From the NCBI GenBank assembly GCA_910574895.1, contig CAJTDQ010000006.1, positions 76,811 through 140,810 on the forward strand: a DNA stretch of 64,000 nucleotides, given 5' to 3'. The stretch is from Eubacteriaceae bacterium (GTDB lineage: Bacteria > Bacillota > Clostridia > Lachnospirales > Lachnospiraceae). Within the stretch, counting starts at the first letter, position 1; the number at the start of each line of letters is the position of its first letter. The position numbers were made by a program, and so were the translations under genes. Of the stretch, positions 45,474 to 54,660 are shown one piece after another. The notes under the pieces are model-generated. The model saw only the letters and a list, made by a program, of their open reading frames with translations. It was not told the origin of the DNA and did not search any database.

Positions 45474-45583
45474 ATCATAATATTCCCATTTTAATTGATT
45501 TTTAGAACAATATTTTGTAAGATATAGATTAAGTGTGAGATTTTGCCATTTTATATGGCATTATATTATAGAAGGAGGTCAGT

Positions 45584-45877
45584 ATGGCTAATGTAATTTC
45601 AGATGAAACAATTGAATATGTTGGTATTTTAGCAAAACTGGAACTGTCTGATGATGAGAAAGAAAAAGCAAAAGCAGACATGGGAAAAATGCTTGATTAC
45701 ATTGATAAGTTAAATGAACTTGATACGAGTAATGTAGAGCCTATGAGCCATGTGTTTCCGGTAAACAATGTGTTCCGTGAAGATGTGGTGACAAATGGTG
45801 ATGACAGAGAAAATATATTAAAAAATGCACCGGAAGAAAGAGATGGGGCATTTGTAGTGCCAAAGACATTTGACTAG
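45584..45877 (+). CDS. gatC: Aspartyl/glutamyl-tRNA amidotransferase subunit C
   Basis: 97 residues with the normal GatC helical pattern ([55 protein letters not shown]). GatC clamps GatA and GatB together. GAAGGAGG precedes the ATG. First gene of gatCAB, with gatA 39 bases on. Confidence 0.96.
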   Translation: MANVISDETIEYVGILAKLELSDDEKEKAKADMGKMLDYIDKLNELDTSNVEPMSHVFPVNNVFREDVVTNGDDRENILKNAPEERDGAFVVPKTFD

Positions 45878-45916
45878 TGAGTGGTCAGAGATTTTTGAAA
45901 AAGTGGAGGAAAATTA

Positions 45917-47389
45917 ATGAACTTGATGAGTTTGACAGCTGTAGAACTTGGAAAGAAGATTAAGAGCGGCGAAGTGAAAGTAAAAGAGGCTGTTCTTGAT
46001 GCTTTTGCACAGATTGAAGCAGTTGAAAAAGATATTAACAGTTATGTGACTGTGCTGGAAAAAGAAAAAGTACTTGCGAAAGCAGAAGAAATTCAGTCAA
46101 AAATAGATGCAGGGGAATTGAACGGTCCTCTAGCCGGAGTGCCGGTAGCAATAAAGGATAATATGTGTACCGAAGGAATTTTAACGACCTGTAGTTCTAA
46201 GATTCTTTCAAACTTCTATCCGACATATACATCTGAGGCTGTAAAGAATTTGGAAAAAGCAGGAGCAGTTATAATAGGAAAGACGAATATGGATGAGTTT
46301 GCCATGGGAAGTACAACAGAGACTTCCTATTATGGAGAGACGAAAAATCCATGGAATACAGAGCATGTGCCGGGTGGTTCATCAGGAGGAAGCTGTGCAT
46401 CTGTAGCAGCAGAGGAGTGTTCTTATGCACTTGGTTCTGATACAGGAGGTTCTATCAGACAGCCTAGTTCATTCTGTGGTGTGACCGGTATTAAACCAAC
46501 TTATGGTACAGTGTCACGGTATGGACTGATTGCTTATGGTTCCTCTCTTGACCAGATTGGACCGGTGGCGAAGGATGTAACAGATTGTGCGACAATTTTA
46601 GAGACAATTGCAGGTTATGATCCGAAAGACTCAACATCGGTAGAGAGAGAATCCTATGATTTCACATCAGCATTGGTAGATGATGTGAAGGGGATGAAGA
46701 TTGGTATTCCAAAGGGATATTTTGGTGAAGGTCTGGATAAAGAAGTAAAAGAGGCTATATTAAATGCAGTAAAAGTACTGGAGGAAAAAGGTGCTATTGT
46801 AGAAGAGTTTGATTTGGAACTGATAGATTATGCTATTCCTGCATATTATGTTATTGCAGCGGCAGAGGCTAGTTCAAACCTCGCCAGATTTGAGGGAGTA
46901 AAATATGGTTATCGTACTTCTGAATACAGAGATTTGCACAATATGTACAAGAAAACCCGCTCTGAAGGATTTGGAGAGGAAGTTAAGAGACGTATCATGT
47001 TAGGTTCTTTTGTACTTAGTTCAGGATATTATGATGCTTATTACTTAAAAGCACTTCGAACAAAGGCATTAATTAAAAAGGCATTTGATGAGGCTTTTGC
47101 TAAATATGATGTGATTATCGGACCGGCTGCACCGACGACGGCTCCAAAGCTTGGAGAGAGTTTGTCTGACCCAATTCAAATGTATTTAGGTGATATTTAT
47201 ACGATTTCTGTAAATCTGGCAGGACTGCCGGGAATCAGTGTACCATGTGGTGTGGATTCTAAAGGATTACCGATTGGAATGCAGATTATCGGAGATTGTT
47301 TTAAAGAAAATAATATTATTCAGATGGCATATGCATATGAACAGTCAAGAGACTATGAAAGATGCAGTATAGCAAAAGAAAGAGATTAG
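45917..47389 (+). CDS. gatA: Aspartyl/glutamyl-tRNA amidotransferase subunit A
   Basis: 490 residues. The amidase-signature triad is visible: Lys in VAIKDNM, cis-Ser in GGSSGGSCASV and nucleophile Ser in GSDTGGSIRQPSS. GatA releases ammonia from glutamine and passes it to GatB. GTGGAGG precedes the ATG. It works in the cytoplasm on Glu-tRNA(Gln) and, if AspRS is non-discriminating, on Asp-tRNA(Asn). Confidence 0.97.
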   Translation: MNLMSLTAVELGKKIKSGEVKVKEAVLDAFAQIEAVEKDINSYVTVLEKEKVLAKAEEIQSKIDAGELNGPLAGVPVAIKDNMCTEGILTTCSSKILSNFYPTYTSEAVKNLEKAGAVIIGKTNMDEFAMGSTTETSYYGETKNPWNTEHVPGGSSGGSCASVAAEECSYALGSDTGGSIRQPSSFCGVTGIKPTYGTVSRYGLIAYGSSLDQIGPVAKDVTDCATILETIAGYDPKDSTSVERESYDFTSALVDDVKGMKIGIPKGYFGEGLDKEVKEAILNAVKVLEEKGAIVEEFDLELIDYAIPAYYVIAAAEASSNLARFEGVKYGYRTSEYRDLHNMYKKTRSEGFGEEVKRRIMLGSFVLSSGYYDAYYLKALRTKALIKKAFDEAFAKYDVIIGPAAPTTAPKLGESLSDPIQMYLGDIYTISVNLAGLPGISVPCGVDSKGLPIGMQIIGDCFKENNIIQMAYAYEQSRDYERCSIAKERD

Positions 47390-47400
47390 GAGGAGCAGTC

Positions 47401-48834
47401 ATGGAAAAAGTATATGAAACCGTCATTGGACTGGAAGTCCATGTAGAGCTGGCAACAAAGACAAAAATATTCTGCTCCTGTTCAACAGAGTTTGGTGGAG
47501 CACCAAATACACATACTTGTCCAGTATGTACAGGTATGCCTGGTTCACTACCTGTATTGAACAAACAAGTAGTAGAGTACGCTATGGCAGTAGGACTTGC
47601 TACCAATTGTGATATTACACGCAATGGAAAGTTTGACAGAAAGAATTATTTCTATCCGGATAATCCACAGAACTATCAGATTTCACAGTTGTACAAACCT
47701 ATCTGTACGAATGGATACGTTGAAATCAAAGGGGATGATGGAGAAAAGAAACAGGTACGCATTCATGAGATTCATATGGAAGAAGATGCAGGAAAGTTAA
47801 TTCATGATGATTTTTATGATTGTTCTTTAGTAGATTTGAACCGTTCCGGCGTACCATTGATAGAGATTGTATCAGAACCGGATATGAGAAGTGCTGACGA
47901 AGTTGTGGCATATCTTGAAAAGTTACGTCTGATTATACAGTATCTTGGTGCATCTGATTGTAAGTTGAATGAGGGTTCTATGAGAGCTGACGTAAACCTA
48001 TCTGTGAGAGAGGTTGGAGCAAGTGAGTTTGGTACAAGAACAGAAATGAAGAATCTGAATTCATTTAAGGCGATTGCACGTGCAATTGAGAACGAGAGAG
48101 AGAGACAGATAGATTTAATTGAGGCAGGTAAGGAAGTCGTTCAGGAAACTAGACGCTGGGATGATGCAAAGGAATATTCTTATGCAATGCGTTCTAAGGA
48201 AGATGCTCAGGACTACAGATATTTCCCTGATCCTGACTTAGTTCCGGTGATTATCAGTGAAGAGTGGTTAGAGGAAGTGAAGTCGAAAGAGCCGGAATTT
48301 CGAGATGAAAAGATGGCTAGATATATGGAAGAGTTTGAACTTCCGGAATATGATGCAGATATTATTACGTTATATAAACCATTGGCAGATTTGTTTGAAG
48401 AGACAGTGGCTTTGGGTAATAAACCAAAAGAGGTCAGCAACTGGATTATGGGTGAGACAATGCGTCTGTGCAAAGAGGAAAGCATTGACCCGGATCAGAT
48501 TAAATTTTCAGCTGAAAATCTTTCAAAACTGATTAAACTGATTGAAGACAGCGTAATTAACCGTGGTGCAGCCAAAGAAGTTTTTGAAGAAATGTTTAAA
48601 TCAGATATTGATCCGGAGACATATGTTGAAGAACACGGAATGAAACAGGATAATGATGAGGATGCACTTCGTGAAATCGTAAAGAAAGTCATTGAAGAAA
48701 ATCCGAAGGCAGTAGAAGATGTCCGTTCCGGTAAGGGTAAGGCAATTGGTGCTTTGGTAGGACAGACAATGAAAGCAACTCAGGGAAAAGCAAATCCGGG
48801 AGTAGTAAATAAATTATTGAAAGAAATGATATAG
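47401..48834 (+). CDS. gatB: Aspartyl/glutamyl-tRNA amidotransferase subunit B
   Basis: 477 residues. ETVIGLEVHVELATKTKIFC at the start, the cysteine-rich zinc region (CSCSTEFGGAPNTHTCPVC), and the C-terminal YqeY-like tail domain are typical. GatB activates the misacylated tRNA carboxylate and accepts ammonia. The frame extends upstream into gatA, but TTAGGAGGAG and the family N-terminus fix the start at 47401, 11 bases after gatA. Confidence 0.97.
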   Translation: MEKVYETVIGLEVHVELATKTKIFCSCSTEFGGAPNTHTCPVCTGMPGSLPVLNKQVVEYAMAVGLATNCDITRNGKFDRKNYFYPDNPQNYQISQLYKPICTNGYVEIKGDDGEKKQVRIHEIHMEEDAGKLIHDDFYDCSLVDLNRSGVPLIEIVSEPDMRSADEVVAYLEKLRLIIQYLGASDCKLNEGSMRADVNLSVREVGASEFGTRTEMKNLNSFKAIARAIENERERQIDLIEAGKEVVQETRRWDDAKEYSYAMRSKEDAQDYRYFPDPDLVPVIISEEWLEEVKSKEPEFRDEKMARYMEEFELPEYDADIITLYKPLADLFEETVALGNKPKEVSNWIMGETMRLCKEESIDPDQIKFSAENLSKLIKLIEDSVINRGAAKEVFEEMFKSDIDPETYVEEHGMKQDNDEDALREIVKKVIEENPKAVEDVRSGKGKAIGALVGQTMKATQGKANPGVVNKLLKEMI

Positions 48835-48846
48835 TAATACACTATG

Positions 48847-48880
48847 AAAGAGAAAATCCGTGTTGATTTTCTCTTTTCTT
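48847..48880 (+). terminator. Terminator of gatCAB
   Basis: AAAGAGAAAATC and GATTTTCTCTTTT form a 12-bp stem with T-rich tail. The purF -35 box overlaps its 3' arm. Confidence 0.85.
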
Positions 48881-48891
48881 CGTTTTATAAT
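48863..48891 (+). promoter_or_regulatory. Promoter of the purF operon
   Basis: TTGATT (48863-48868), 17 bases, TATAAT (48886-48891). It would give a leader of about 134 bases. Confidence 0.7.
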
Positions 48892-48953
48892 GAACCCGTA
48901 GTATGTTTTCAAAGCGTATTACAATAGGAGAATAAACTGAAAAATATGAAAAT

Positions 48954-49010
48954 AAGGTTGAGGAATTGACCTTGGAATCTGTACTCCCCTCATTTTAGTA
49001 CAAGTATTCC
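48954..49010 (+). ncRNA. Candidate structured leader of purF (two hairpins with complementary loops)
   Basis: Hairpin 1: AAGGT (48954-48958)/ACCTT (48969-48973). Hairpin 2: GGAAT (48974-48978)/ATTCC (49006-49010) with inner GTACT/AGTAC. Loop 1 contains TGAGG (48959-48963) and loop 2 contains CCTCA (48988-48992), a perfect five-base match that could form a kissing contact. No U-tract follows; the purF ribosome binding site is 11 bases downstream. It matches no riboswitch class I know. Confidence 0.4.
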
Positions 49011-49031
49011 AAAAGAGTTAGGAGATTAAAA

Positions 49032-50468
49032 ATGAATAAAAGAGATGTAAGTATGTCCCTGGATAAGCCACATGAGGAATGTGGTGTGTTTGGTATGTAT
49101 GATTTGGATGGTAATGATGTGGCATCTACCATTTATTATGGACTTTTTGCTTTGCAGCACAGAGGACAGGAAAGTTGCGGAATTGCAGTTTCCGATACGA
49201 ATGGACCCAGAAAAGCAGATTTACTTAAAGGCATGGGGTTGGTACATGAAGTATTTCATCATGACAATCTGGCAAAGCTGAAAGGGAACATCGGTGTGGG
49301 TCATTGCAGATACTCTACTGCAGGTGACAGTATTCCGAGCAATGCACAACCACTGGTACTCAATTATGTAAAGGGTACATTGATGATGGCACATAACGGA
49401 AATCTGATTAATGCGAATGAACTTCGCGAGGAACTGGCATATACAGGAGCGATTTTCCAGACGACGATCGATTCCGAAGTGATTGCTTATCATATTGCAA
49501 GGGAGAGGATTAAGACCAAAACAGCAGAACAGGCAGTTGCCAATGCAATGAAAAAAATTAAGGGAGCATATGCACTGGTTGTTTCCAGCCCGCGTAAGTT
49601 GATTGGGGCAAGGGATCCATATGGTTTTAAACCTTTATGTATTGGAAAGAGAGACAATGCTTACATATTGGCATCAGAATCCTGCGCTCTTGATACAGTG
49701 GATGCAGAGTTCGTAAGAGATGTAGAGCCCGGAGAGATTGTCACGATTGATAAAGATGGTATCCGTTCTGATAAATCACTTTGTTTAAAACCTGAGGAAC
49801 AGGCAAGATGTGTTTTTGAATATATATATTTTTCAAGACCAGACAGTTACTTTGATGGAATGAGTGTATATCATTCAAGAATTATGGCAGGTAAGTTTCT
49901 GGCAATAGACAGTCCGGTAGAGGCAGATGTTGTTATCGGTGTGCCGGAATCAGGAAATGCAGCAGCTATGGGATATGCCATGCAGTCAGGGATTCCTTAT
50001 GGTACAGCCTTTGTGAAAAACAGTTATGTGGGACGTACATTTATTAAACCACAGCAGAAAAGTCGTGAATCCAGTGTGCGTGTGAAATTAAACGTGTTAA
50101 AAGAGGCAGTAGATGGCAAGAGAGTTGTTATGATTGATGATTCGATTGTCAGGGGAACTACAAGTGACAGAATTGTGCAGATGCTAAAGGATGCAGGAGC
50201 AACAGAAGTACATGTGAGAATCAGTTCTCCACCATTTATCAGTGAATGTTATTTTGGAACAGATGTGCCAAACAAAGAATTGTTGATAGCATATAATAGA
50301 ACCATTGAAGAAATCAGACAGATTATCGGTTGTGAAAGTCTGGCATATCTGAATATTGGCAGATTGATAGAAATATCGGGTGGAAAATCCATATGTACAG
50401 GATGTTTTACCGGAAAATATCCAATGGAACCACCAAAAGAAGATATTCGTGGCGAATATCAGCAATAG
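49032..50468 (+). CDS. purF: Amidophosphoribosyltransferase (iron-sulfur type)
   Basis: 478 residues. The N-terminal glutamine amidotransferase nucleophile is Cys17 in EECGVFG; the 16 residues before it are a propeptide, as in the Bacillus-type enzyme. The PRPP motif is VVMIDDSIVRGTTS. Cysteines for a 4Fe-4S cluster appear in CVFEYIYF, SECYFG and CTGC near the C-terminus. It catalyses the first step of purine synthesis, PRPP plus glutamine to phosphoribosylamine. TTAGGAG precedes the ATG. Operon with purB and purC. Confidence 0.97.
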   Translation: MNKRDVSMSLDKPHEECGVFGMYDLDGNDVASTIYYGLFALQHRGQESCGIAVSDTNGPRKADLLKGMGLVHEVFHHDNLAKLKGNIGVGHCRYSTAGDSIPSNAQPLVLNYVKGTLMMAHNGNLINANELREELAYTGAIFQTTIDSEVIAYHIARERIKTKTAEQAVANAMKKIKGAYALVVSSPRKLIGARDPYGFKPLCIGKRDNAYILASESCALDTVDAEFVRDVEPGEIVTIDKDGIRSDKSLCLKPEEQARCVFEYIYFSRPDSYFDGMSVYHSRIMAGKFLAIDSPVEADVVIGVPESGNAAAMGYAMQSGIPYGTAFVKNSYVGRTFIKPQQKSRESSVRVKLNVLKEAVDGKRVVMIDDSIVRGTTSDRIVQMLKDAGATEVHVRISSPPFISECYFGTDVPNKELLIAYNRTIEEIRQIIGCESLAYLNIGRLIEISGGKSICTGCFTGKYPMEPPKEDIRGEYQQ

Positions 50469-50549
50469 ATATTATAAATAGGTATGTGTGAAGTGCCACA
50501 AATGACACTTTATTAATATAAATCAATAAAGAAAACTAGGAGGAAGTTT

Positions 50550-51983
50550 ATGAGTAACGACAGATACAATAGCCCTTTGTCAGAGAGATATGCAAGTAAA
50601 GAAATGCAGTATATTTTTTCTCCGGACATGAAGTTTAAAACATGGAGAAAACTTTGGATTGCACTTGCAGAATCAGAGATGGAGTTGGGATTAAACATTA
50701 CACAGGAGCAGATTGACGAATTAAAGGCAAATGCAGATGATATCAATTATGATGATGCAAAGGAAAGAGAAAAGTTAGTCCGCCATGATGTTATGTCCCA
50801 TGTATATGCATATGGGCTTCAGTGTCCGAAGGCAGCAGGAATTATTCACCTTGGAGCAACATCCTGTTATGTTGGTGATAATACAGATATTATTATTATG
50901 ACAGAAGGATTAAAACTTGTTCGCAAAAAATTGGTGAATGTTATTAATGAACTTGCAAAGTTTGCAGATAAATACAAAGCACAGCCAACACTTGCATTTA
51001 CACATTTTCAGCCGGCACAGCCTACAACGGTAGGAAAGAGAGCAACGCTCTGGCTGATGGAATTAAAGTTAGATTTAGATGACCTTGATTATATTTTGGA
51101 TAATATGATGCTTTTGGGAAGCAAGGGTACAACAGGAACACAGGCTAGTTTCCTTGAACTTTTCGAGGGCGACCATGAAAAGATTAAAGAATTAGAAAAT
51201 AAGATTGCACAGAAGATGGGATTCGAAAAGTGTTTTCCTGTATCAGGTCAGACTTATTCAAGAAAGATGGATACAAGAGTGTTGAATGTATTAGCAGGTA
51301 TTGCTGCAAGTGCTCATAAATTCTCAAATGATATTAGATTACTACAGCATTTGAAAGAAATTGAAGAGCCGTTCGAGAAGAATCAGATTGGTTCATCAGC
51401 AATGGCATATAAGAGAAATCCTATGAGAAGTGAGCGAATTGCATCTCTTGCAAATTATGTAATGGTGACAGCTTTAAATCCGGCTATCACATCTGCAACA
51501 CAGTGGTTTGAGAGAACATTAGATGATTCAGCAAACAAGAGACTGAGTGTTCCGGAATCATTCCTTGCAATTGATGGTATTTTAGATTTATATTTGAATG
51601 TCGTAGATGGATTGGTAGTTTATGATAAAGTTATTACAAAGAGACTGATGAGTGAACTTCCATTTATGGCTACAGAAAATATTATGATGGACGCTGTAAA
51701 AGCAGGTGGAAACAGACAGGAAATGCACGAAAAGATTCGTGAACTTTCTATGGAAGCAGGAGCAAATGTGAAACAGAAAGGTCTTGACAATAATCTGTTA
51801 GAGTTGATTGCTGCTGATGAGGCGTTTAATATGTCATTGGAAGACCTCGAAAAGACAATGGATCCAAGCAAGTATGTAGGACGTTCGCCGGAACAGGTGG
51901 ATGAATTCTTAAAAGAAGAAATTAATCCAATTCTTGAAGCAAATAAAGAGTTACTCGGAATGAGTGCAGAGATAAACGTATAG
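50550..51983 (+). CDS. purB: Adenylosuccinate lyase
   Basis: 477 residues of the fumarase/aspartase superfamily. The flexible catalytic loop signature is SSAMAYKRNPMRSE; THFQPAQPTT and GTQASFLELF are also family phrases. It splits SAICAR to AICAR and adenylosuccinate to AMP, releasing fumarate. AGGAGG precedes the ATG. The 81-base gap after purF holds a weak hairpin (AAGTG/CACTT) without a clear U-tract. Confidence 0.96.
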   Translation: MSNDRYNSPLSERYASKEMQYIFSPDMKFKTWRKLWIALAESEMELGLNITQEQIDELKANADDINYDDAKEREKLVRHDVMSHVYAYGLQCPKAAGIIHLGATSCYVGDNTDIIIMTEGLKLVRKKLVNVINELAKFADKYKAQPTLAFTHFQPAQPTTVGKRATLWLMELKLDLDDLDYILDNMMLLGSKGTTGTQASFLELFEGDHEKIKELENKIAQKMGFEKCFPVSGQTYSRKMDTRVLNVLAGIAASAHKFSNDIRLLQHLKEIEEPFEKNQIGSSAMAYKRNPMRSERIASLANYVMVTALNPAITSATQWFERTLDDSANKRLSVPESFLAIDGILDLYLNVVDGLVVYDKVITKRLMSELPFMATENIMMDAVKAGGNRQEMHEKIRELSMEAGANVKQKGLDNNLLELIAADEAFNMSLEDLEKTMDPSKYVGRSPEQVDEFLKEEINPILEANKELLGMSAEINV

Positions 51984-51994
51984 GAGAGGAAAAA

Positions 51995-52855
51995 ATGAAA
52001 CCAGTTAAAGAAGGAAAAGTTAGAGAGATTTATGATAATGGTGACAGCTTAATTATGGTAGCAACAGACAGAATCAGCTGTTTTGATGTTATTTTAAAGA
52101 ATATTATTAAGAAAAAGGGAACTGTACTTACTCAGATGTCAAAGTTCTGGTTTGACATGACAGAAGATATTGTTCCAAATCATATGTTATCTGTAGATGT
52201 AAAGGATATGCCTGAGTTTTTCAGACAGGAGAAATTTGACGGCAACAGTATGATGTGTAAGAAGTTAGAAATGCTTCCAATTGAGTGTATTGTTCGTGGA
52301 TATATTACCGGCAGCGGCTGGGCAAGTTATCAGGAGAACGGTACGGTATGCGGCATTAAACTTCCAGAAGGATTACAGGAATCTGATAAGTTGCCTGAAC
52401 CAATATATACACCTTCTACAAAGGCAGAGATTGGAGACCATGACGAAAATATTTCTTATGAAAAGAGTATTGAAGTATTAGAAAAAGAATTTCCGGGAAA
52501 AGGTGAAGAGTATGCTGCAAAGTTGAAAGAATACACAATTGAACTTTACAAGAAGTGTGCAGATTATGCCTTAGAGCGTGGAATCATTATTGCAGACACA
52601 AAGTTTGAGTTTGGCCTGGATGAAAATGGAAACATTGTAATTGGCGATGAAATGCTGACACCGGACAGTTCCAGATTTTGGCCTGCAGATGTATATGAGC
52701 CAGGTCATGGACAGCCATCTTTTGATAAGCAGTTTGCCCGTGACTGGTTAAAGGCAAATGACCATGACTGGACACTTCCAAAAGAAGTAGAAGATAAGAC
52801 CATTGATATCTATTTAGAAGGATACGAAAAACTAACAGGAAAAAAATTAGTATAA
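51995..52855 (+). CDS. purC: SAICAR synthetase
   Basis: 286 residues: KEGKVREIYDNGDSLIMVATDRIS at the start is split across the ATP-grasp glycine loop; PIECIVRGYITGSGW and DEMLTPDSSRFWPADVYEPG are the SAICAR synthetase signatures. It joins CAIR and aspartate to give the substrate of PurB. It begins 11 bases after purB and ends the operon. Confidence 0.96.
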   Translation: MKPVKEGKVREIYDNGDSLIMVATDRISCFDVILKNIIKKKGTVLTQMSKFWFDMTEDIVPNHMLSVDVKDMPEFFRQEKFDGNSMMCKKLEMLPIECIVRGYITGSGWASYQENGTVCGIKLPEGLQESDKLPEPIYTPSTKAEIGDHDENISYEKSIEVLEKEFPGKGEEYAAKLKEYTIELYKKCADYALERGIIIADTKFEFGLDENGNIVIGDEMLTPDSSRFWPADVYEPGHGQPSFDKQFARDWLKANDHDWTLPKEVEDKTIDIYLEGYEKLTGKKLV

Positions 52856-52994
52856 TTTATAAAATGTTTATTTAAGTCTAAAGATAAAGGTTGTAAATTA
52901 GCGAAGGGCTGTAGAGTATTGAGTGGAATGTGATTATTTTGTGAAATCACAGGTTAATTCAAATTTATACTTTAAATAATCAACCTGATATGGT

Positions 52995-53045
52995 AAAATC
53001 AGTTGTATGCGAGCTTAAAGTGTACAGCTGATTTTGACTTTAAGC
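52995..53045 (+). ncRNA. Candidate switchable leader hairpins before the PPIase lipoprotein
   Basis: AAAATCAGTTGTA (52995-53007) pairs with TACAGCTGATTTT (53023-53035), 13 pairs with one G.U. GCTTAAAG inside that loop (53013-53020) also matches CTTTAAGC downstream (53038-53045), eight perfect pairs. Only two bases would have to span the 13-bp stem, so the two are probably alternatives rather than a pseudoknot. The start codon is 28 bases further on. The 217-base gap has no other clear feature besides a small GTGATT/AATCAC repeat. Confidence 0.4.
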
Positions 53046-53072
53046 AAAAAAGAGAAGAGGAGACAAAATAAA

Positions 53073-54269
53073 ATGTTTAAAAAGATTTTAGCAGTTGCTT
53101 TATCAGCAACAATGGCATTAGGATTAGCAGCTTGTGGAAGTTCAGATTCAGGCTCAGGTTCTGTAAAGACAGATTTAGGAACAGTCAAGCTGGCAGATTA
53201 TAAAGGGTTACCTGCATATGAAGATGACATCAAGGTTACGGATGAGGAGGTACAGTCTGTAATCGACACTGATTTAAATAATCATGCAACGACAAAGACA
53301 ATTAAAAAAGGTAAGGTAGAAAAAGATTCAACTGTAGTATTTGATTATTCAGGACAAATTGAAGTAAAAGGTAAGAAAGTTACGTTTGACGGCGGAACAG
53401 CGCAGGATCAGACAGCGGATATCAAAAATAGTACAGTAAATGGTTCACCGATGATTGATGGATTTGTTGATGCATTAAAAGGACATAAAGTAGGAGATAA
53501 GTTTACAAAGAAACTTGCATTCCCAAAGGATTATGGCAATAAAGTAAAAGTAGATAACAAGGATGTTGATTTATCAGGTAAAGATGTTTGGTTTACTTTT
53601 ACAGTTAAGTCATTACAGAAAACAGAAACACCTAAGTTTGATGATGAATTTGTAAAAACAAATTATAAAGAAGAAGGCTTAAAAACTGTAAAAGAATACA
53701 AAGATTATCAGAAAAAAGAATTAAAGTATAACAAGATTATGAATGGCTTGTGGATGAAATATTTAGAAGACTGTAAGGTATCTGAATATGATAAAAAAGC
53801 TTTAGAAGAATATGAGTCAGAAGCAGAGTCATCTATTGTTGCACAGTATTCTTCATATGGTATTACAGACATAAAATCTTATTTAGATGTAACAGGTATG
53901 ACAGAGGATGAATGGCATAAGCAGTCTAAAGAAGCTATGAAGAGCAGAATGGTTATCCTTGCAATTGCAGAGAAAGAAGGACATGATGCTGATAAACTTT
54001 ACAAAGAAGAAGGCGATTCTTTTGCAAAGAAAAATTATGGTGCAGATATTAAGACATTAGAGAAAAATTATGGCGCAGATACTGTAAAAGATACAATTCA
54101 GTTAAATCTGTTATTAATGAAAGTAAGAGATGTTGTTTGTGAAAACGTTGAGATGAAGAAAGGTTCAGCTCCTACTACAGCTGCTCCAACAACAAAAGCT
54201 TCAGAAACAGACAAAGCAACAGACAAAACAACAGACAAAGAAACTACAGCAGCAGAAACAACAAAATAG
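53073..54269 (+). CDS. Trigger-factor-like FKBP peptidyl-prolyl isomerase lipoprotein
   Basis: 398 residues. A lipoprotein signal peptide ends at Cys21 (LGLAAC). After a short N-terminal region comes an FKBP domain (about 85-180: STVVFDYSGQIEVKGKKV, SPMIDGFVDALKGHKVGD) and a trigger-factor C-terminal-like helical domain (about 185-360). The tail is Thr/Lys-rich (TTAAPTTKASETDKATDK). It is a membrane-tethered folding helper for exported proteins. AGAGGAG precedes the ATG at 53073; the longer frame lacks a site and would hide the lipobox. Exported proteins follow downstream. Confidence 0.9.
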   Translation: MFKKILAVALSATMALGLAACGSSDSGSGSVKTDLGTVKLADYKGLPAYEDDIKVTDEEVQSVIDTDLNNHATTKTIKKGKVEKDSTVVFDYSGQIEVKGKKVTFDGGTAQDQTADIKNSTVNGSPMIDGFVDALKGHKVGDKFTKKLAFPKDYGNKVKVDNKDVDLSGKDVWFTFTVKSLQKTETPKFDDEFVKTNYKEEGLKTVKEYKDYQKKELKYNKIMNGLWMKYLEDCKVSEYDKKALEEYESEAESSIVAQYSSYGITDIKSYLDVTGMTEDEWHKQSKEAMKSRMVILAIAEKEGHDADKLYKEEGDSFAKKNYGADIKTLEKNYGADTVKDTIQLNLLLMKVRDVVCENVEMKKGSAPTTAAPTTKASETDKATDKTTDKETTAAETTK

Positions 54270-54600
54270 ACGCGAAGCTTTGAGCAGAGCGACTTAATAT
54301 AAGAAAAGAGAGAAGGCGAATCGTGCTTGCACGAATGAGACCTTCTCTCTTTTCTTATATTGCGGCATTCTGTGAATGCCGCGCGCAGATTGACCGAAGG
54401 TCAAGATGCTAAGTCGTAGAATAAGCAGTTCAAAAATAATTCTGCGAATGCCGTGCGCTTATTGATTTGCCATTTGGCAAATCAATAAGAGACGCGCGTA
54501 AAAAATACTATATAGATAAATAGATGCCGCGCGCAGATTGACCGAAGGTCAAGATGCTAAGTCATTCGGCGATAAGTCGAAAAATGTCGAGGAAAATTTC
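54270..54600. repeat. Cluster of strong hairpins with a 40-bp direct repeat
   Basis: No gene. In order: a 19-bp perfect hairpin (54298-54316/54341-54359) with an inner TCGTGC/GCACGA; GCGGCATTC/GAATGCCGC (54362-54382); TTGACC/GGTCAA (54390-54404); and a 14-bp hairpin (54458-54471/54476-54489). CGACTTA (54290-54296) and TAAGTCG (54410-54416) enclose the first three. A 40-bp sequence occurs identically at 54376-54415 and 54524-54563. Local GC is above that of the neighbours. The first hairpin can serve as terminator of the PPIase gene. Confidence 0.85.
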
Positions 54601-54629
54601 TTGTAATATATTTGGTAATAGTATAAAAT
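54601..54629 (+). promoter_or_regulatory. Putative promoter of the cysteine-rich exported protein gene
   Basis: TTGTAA (54601-54606), 17 bases, TAAAAT (54624-54629); 31 bases before the start codon. Confidence 0.45.
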
Positions 54630-54660
54630 GTGATAAGAAAGTGATAGGGGGGCTAGACAT

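Noticed and set aside
52995-53045. H-type pseudoknot
   Set aside because: Only two bases would have to cross a 13-bp stem, which is not sterically plausible.
54298-54359. Insertion sequence or tRNA-like gene in the hairpin cluster
   Set aside because: No transposase frame and no cloverleaf with tRNA-conserved loops can be drawn.
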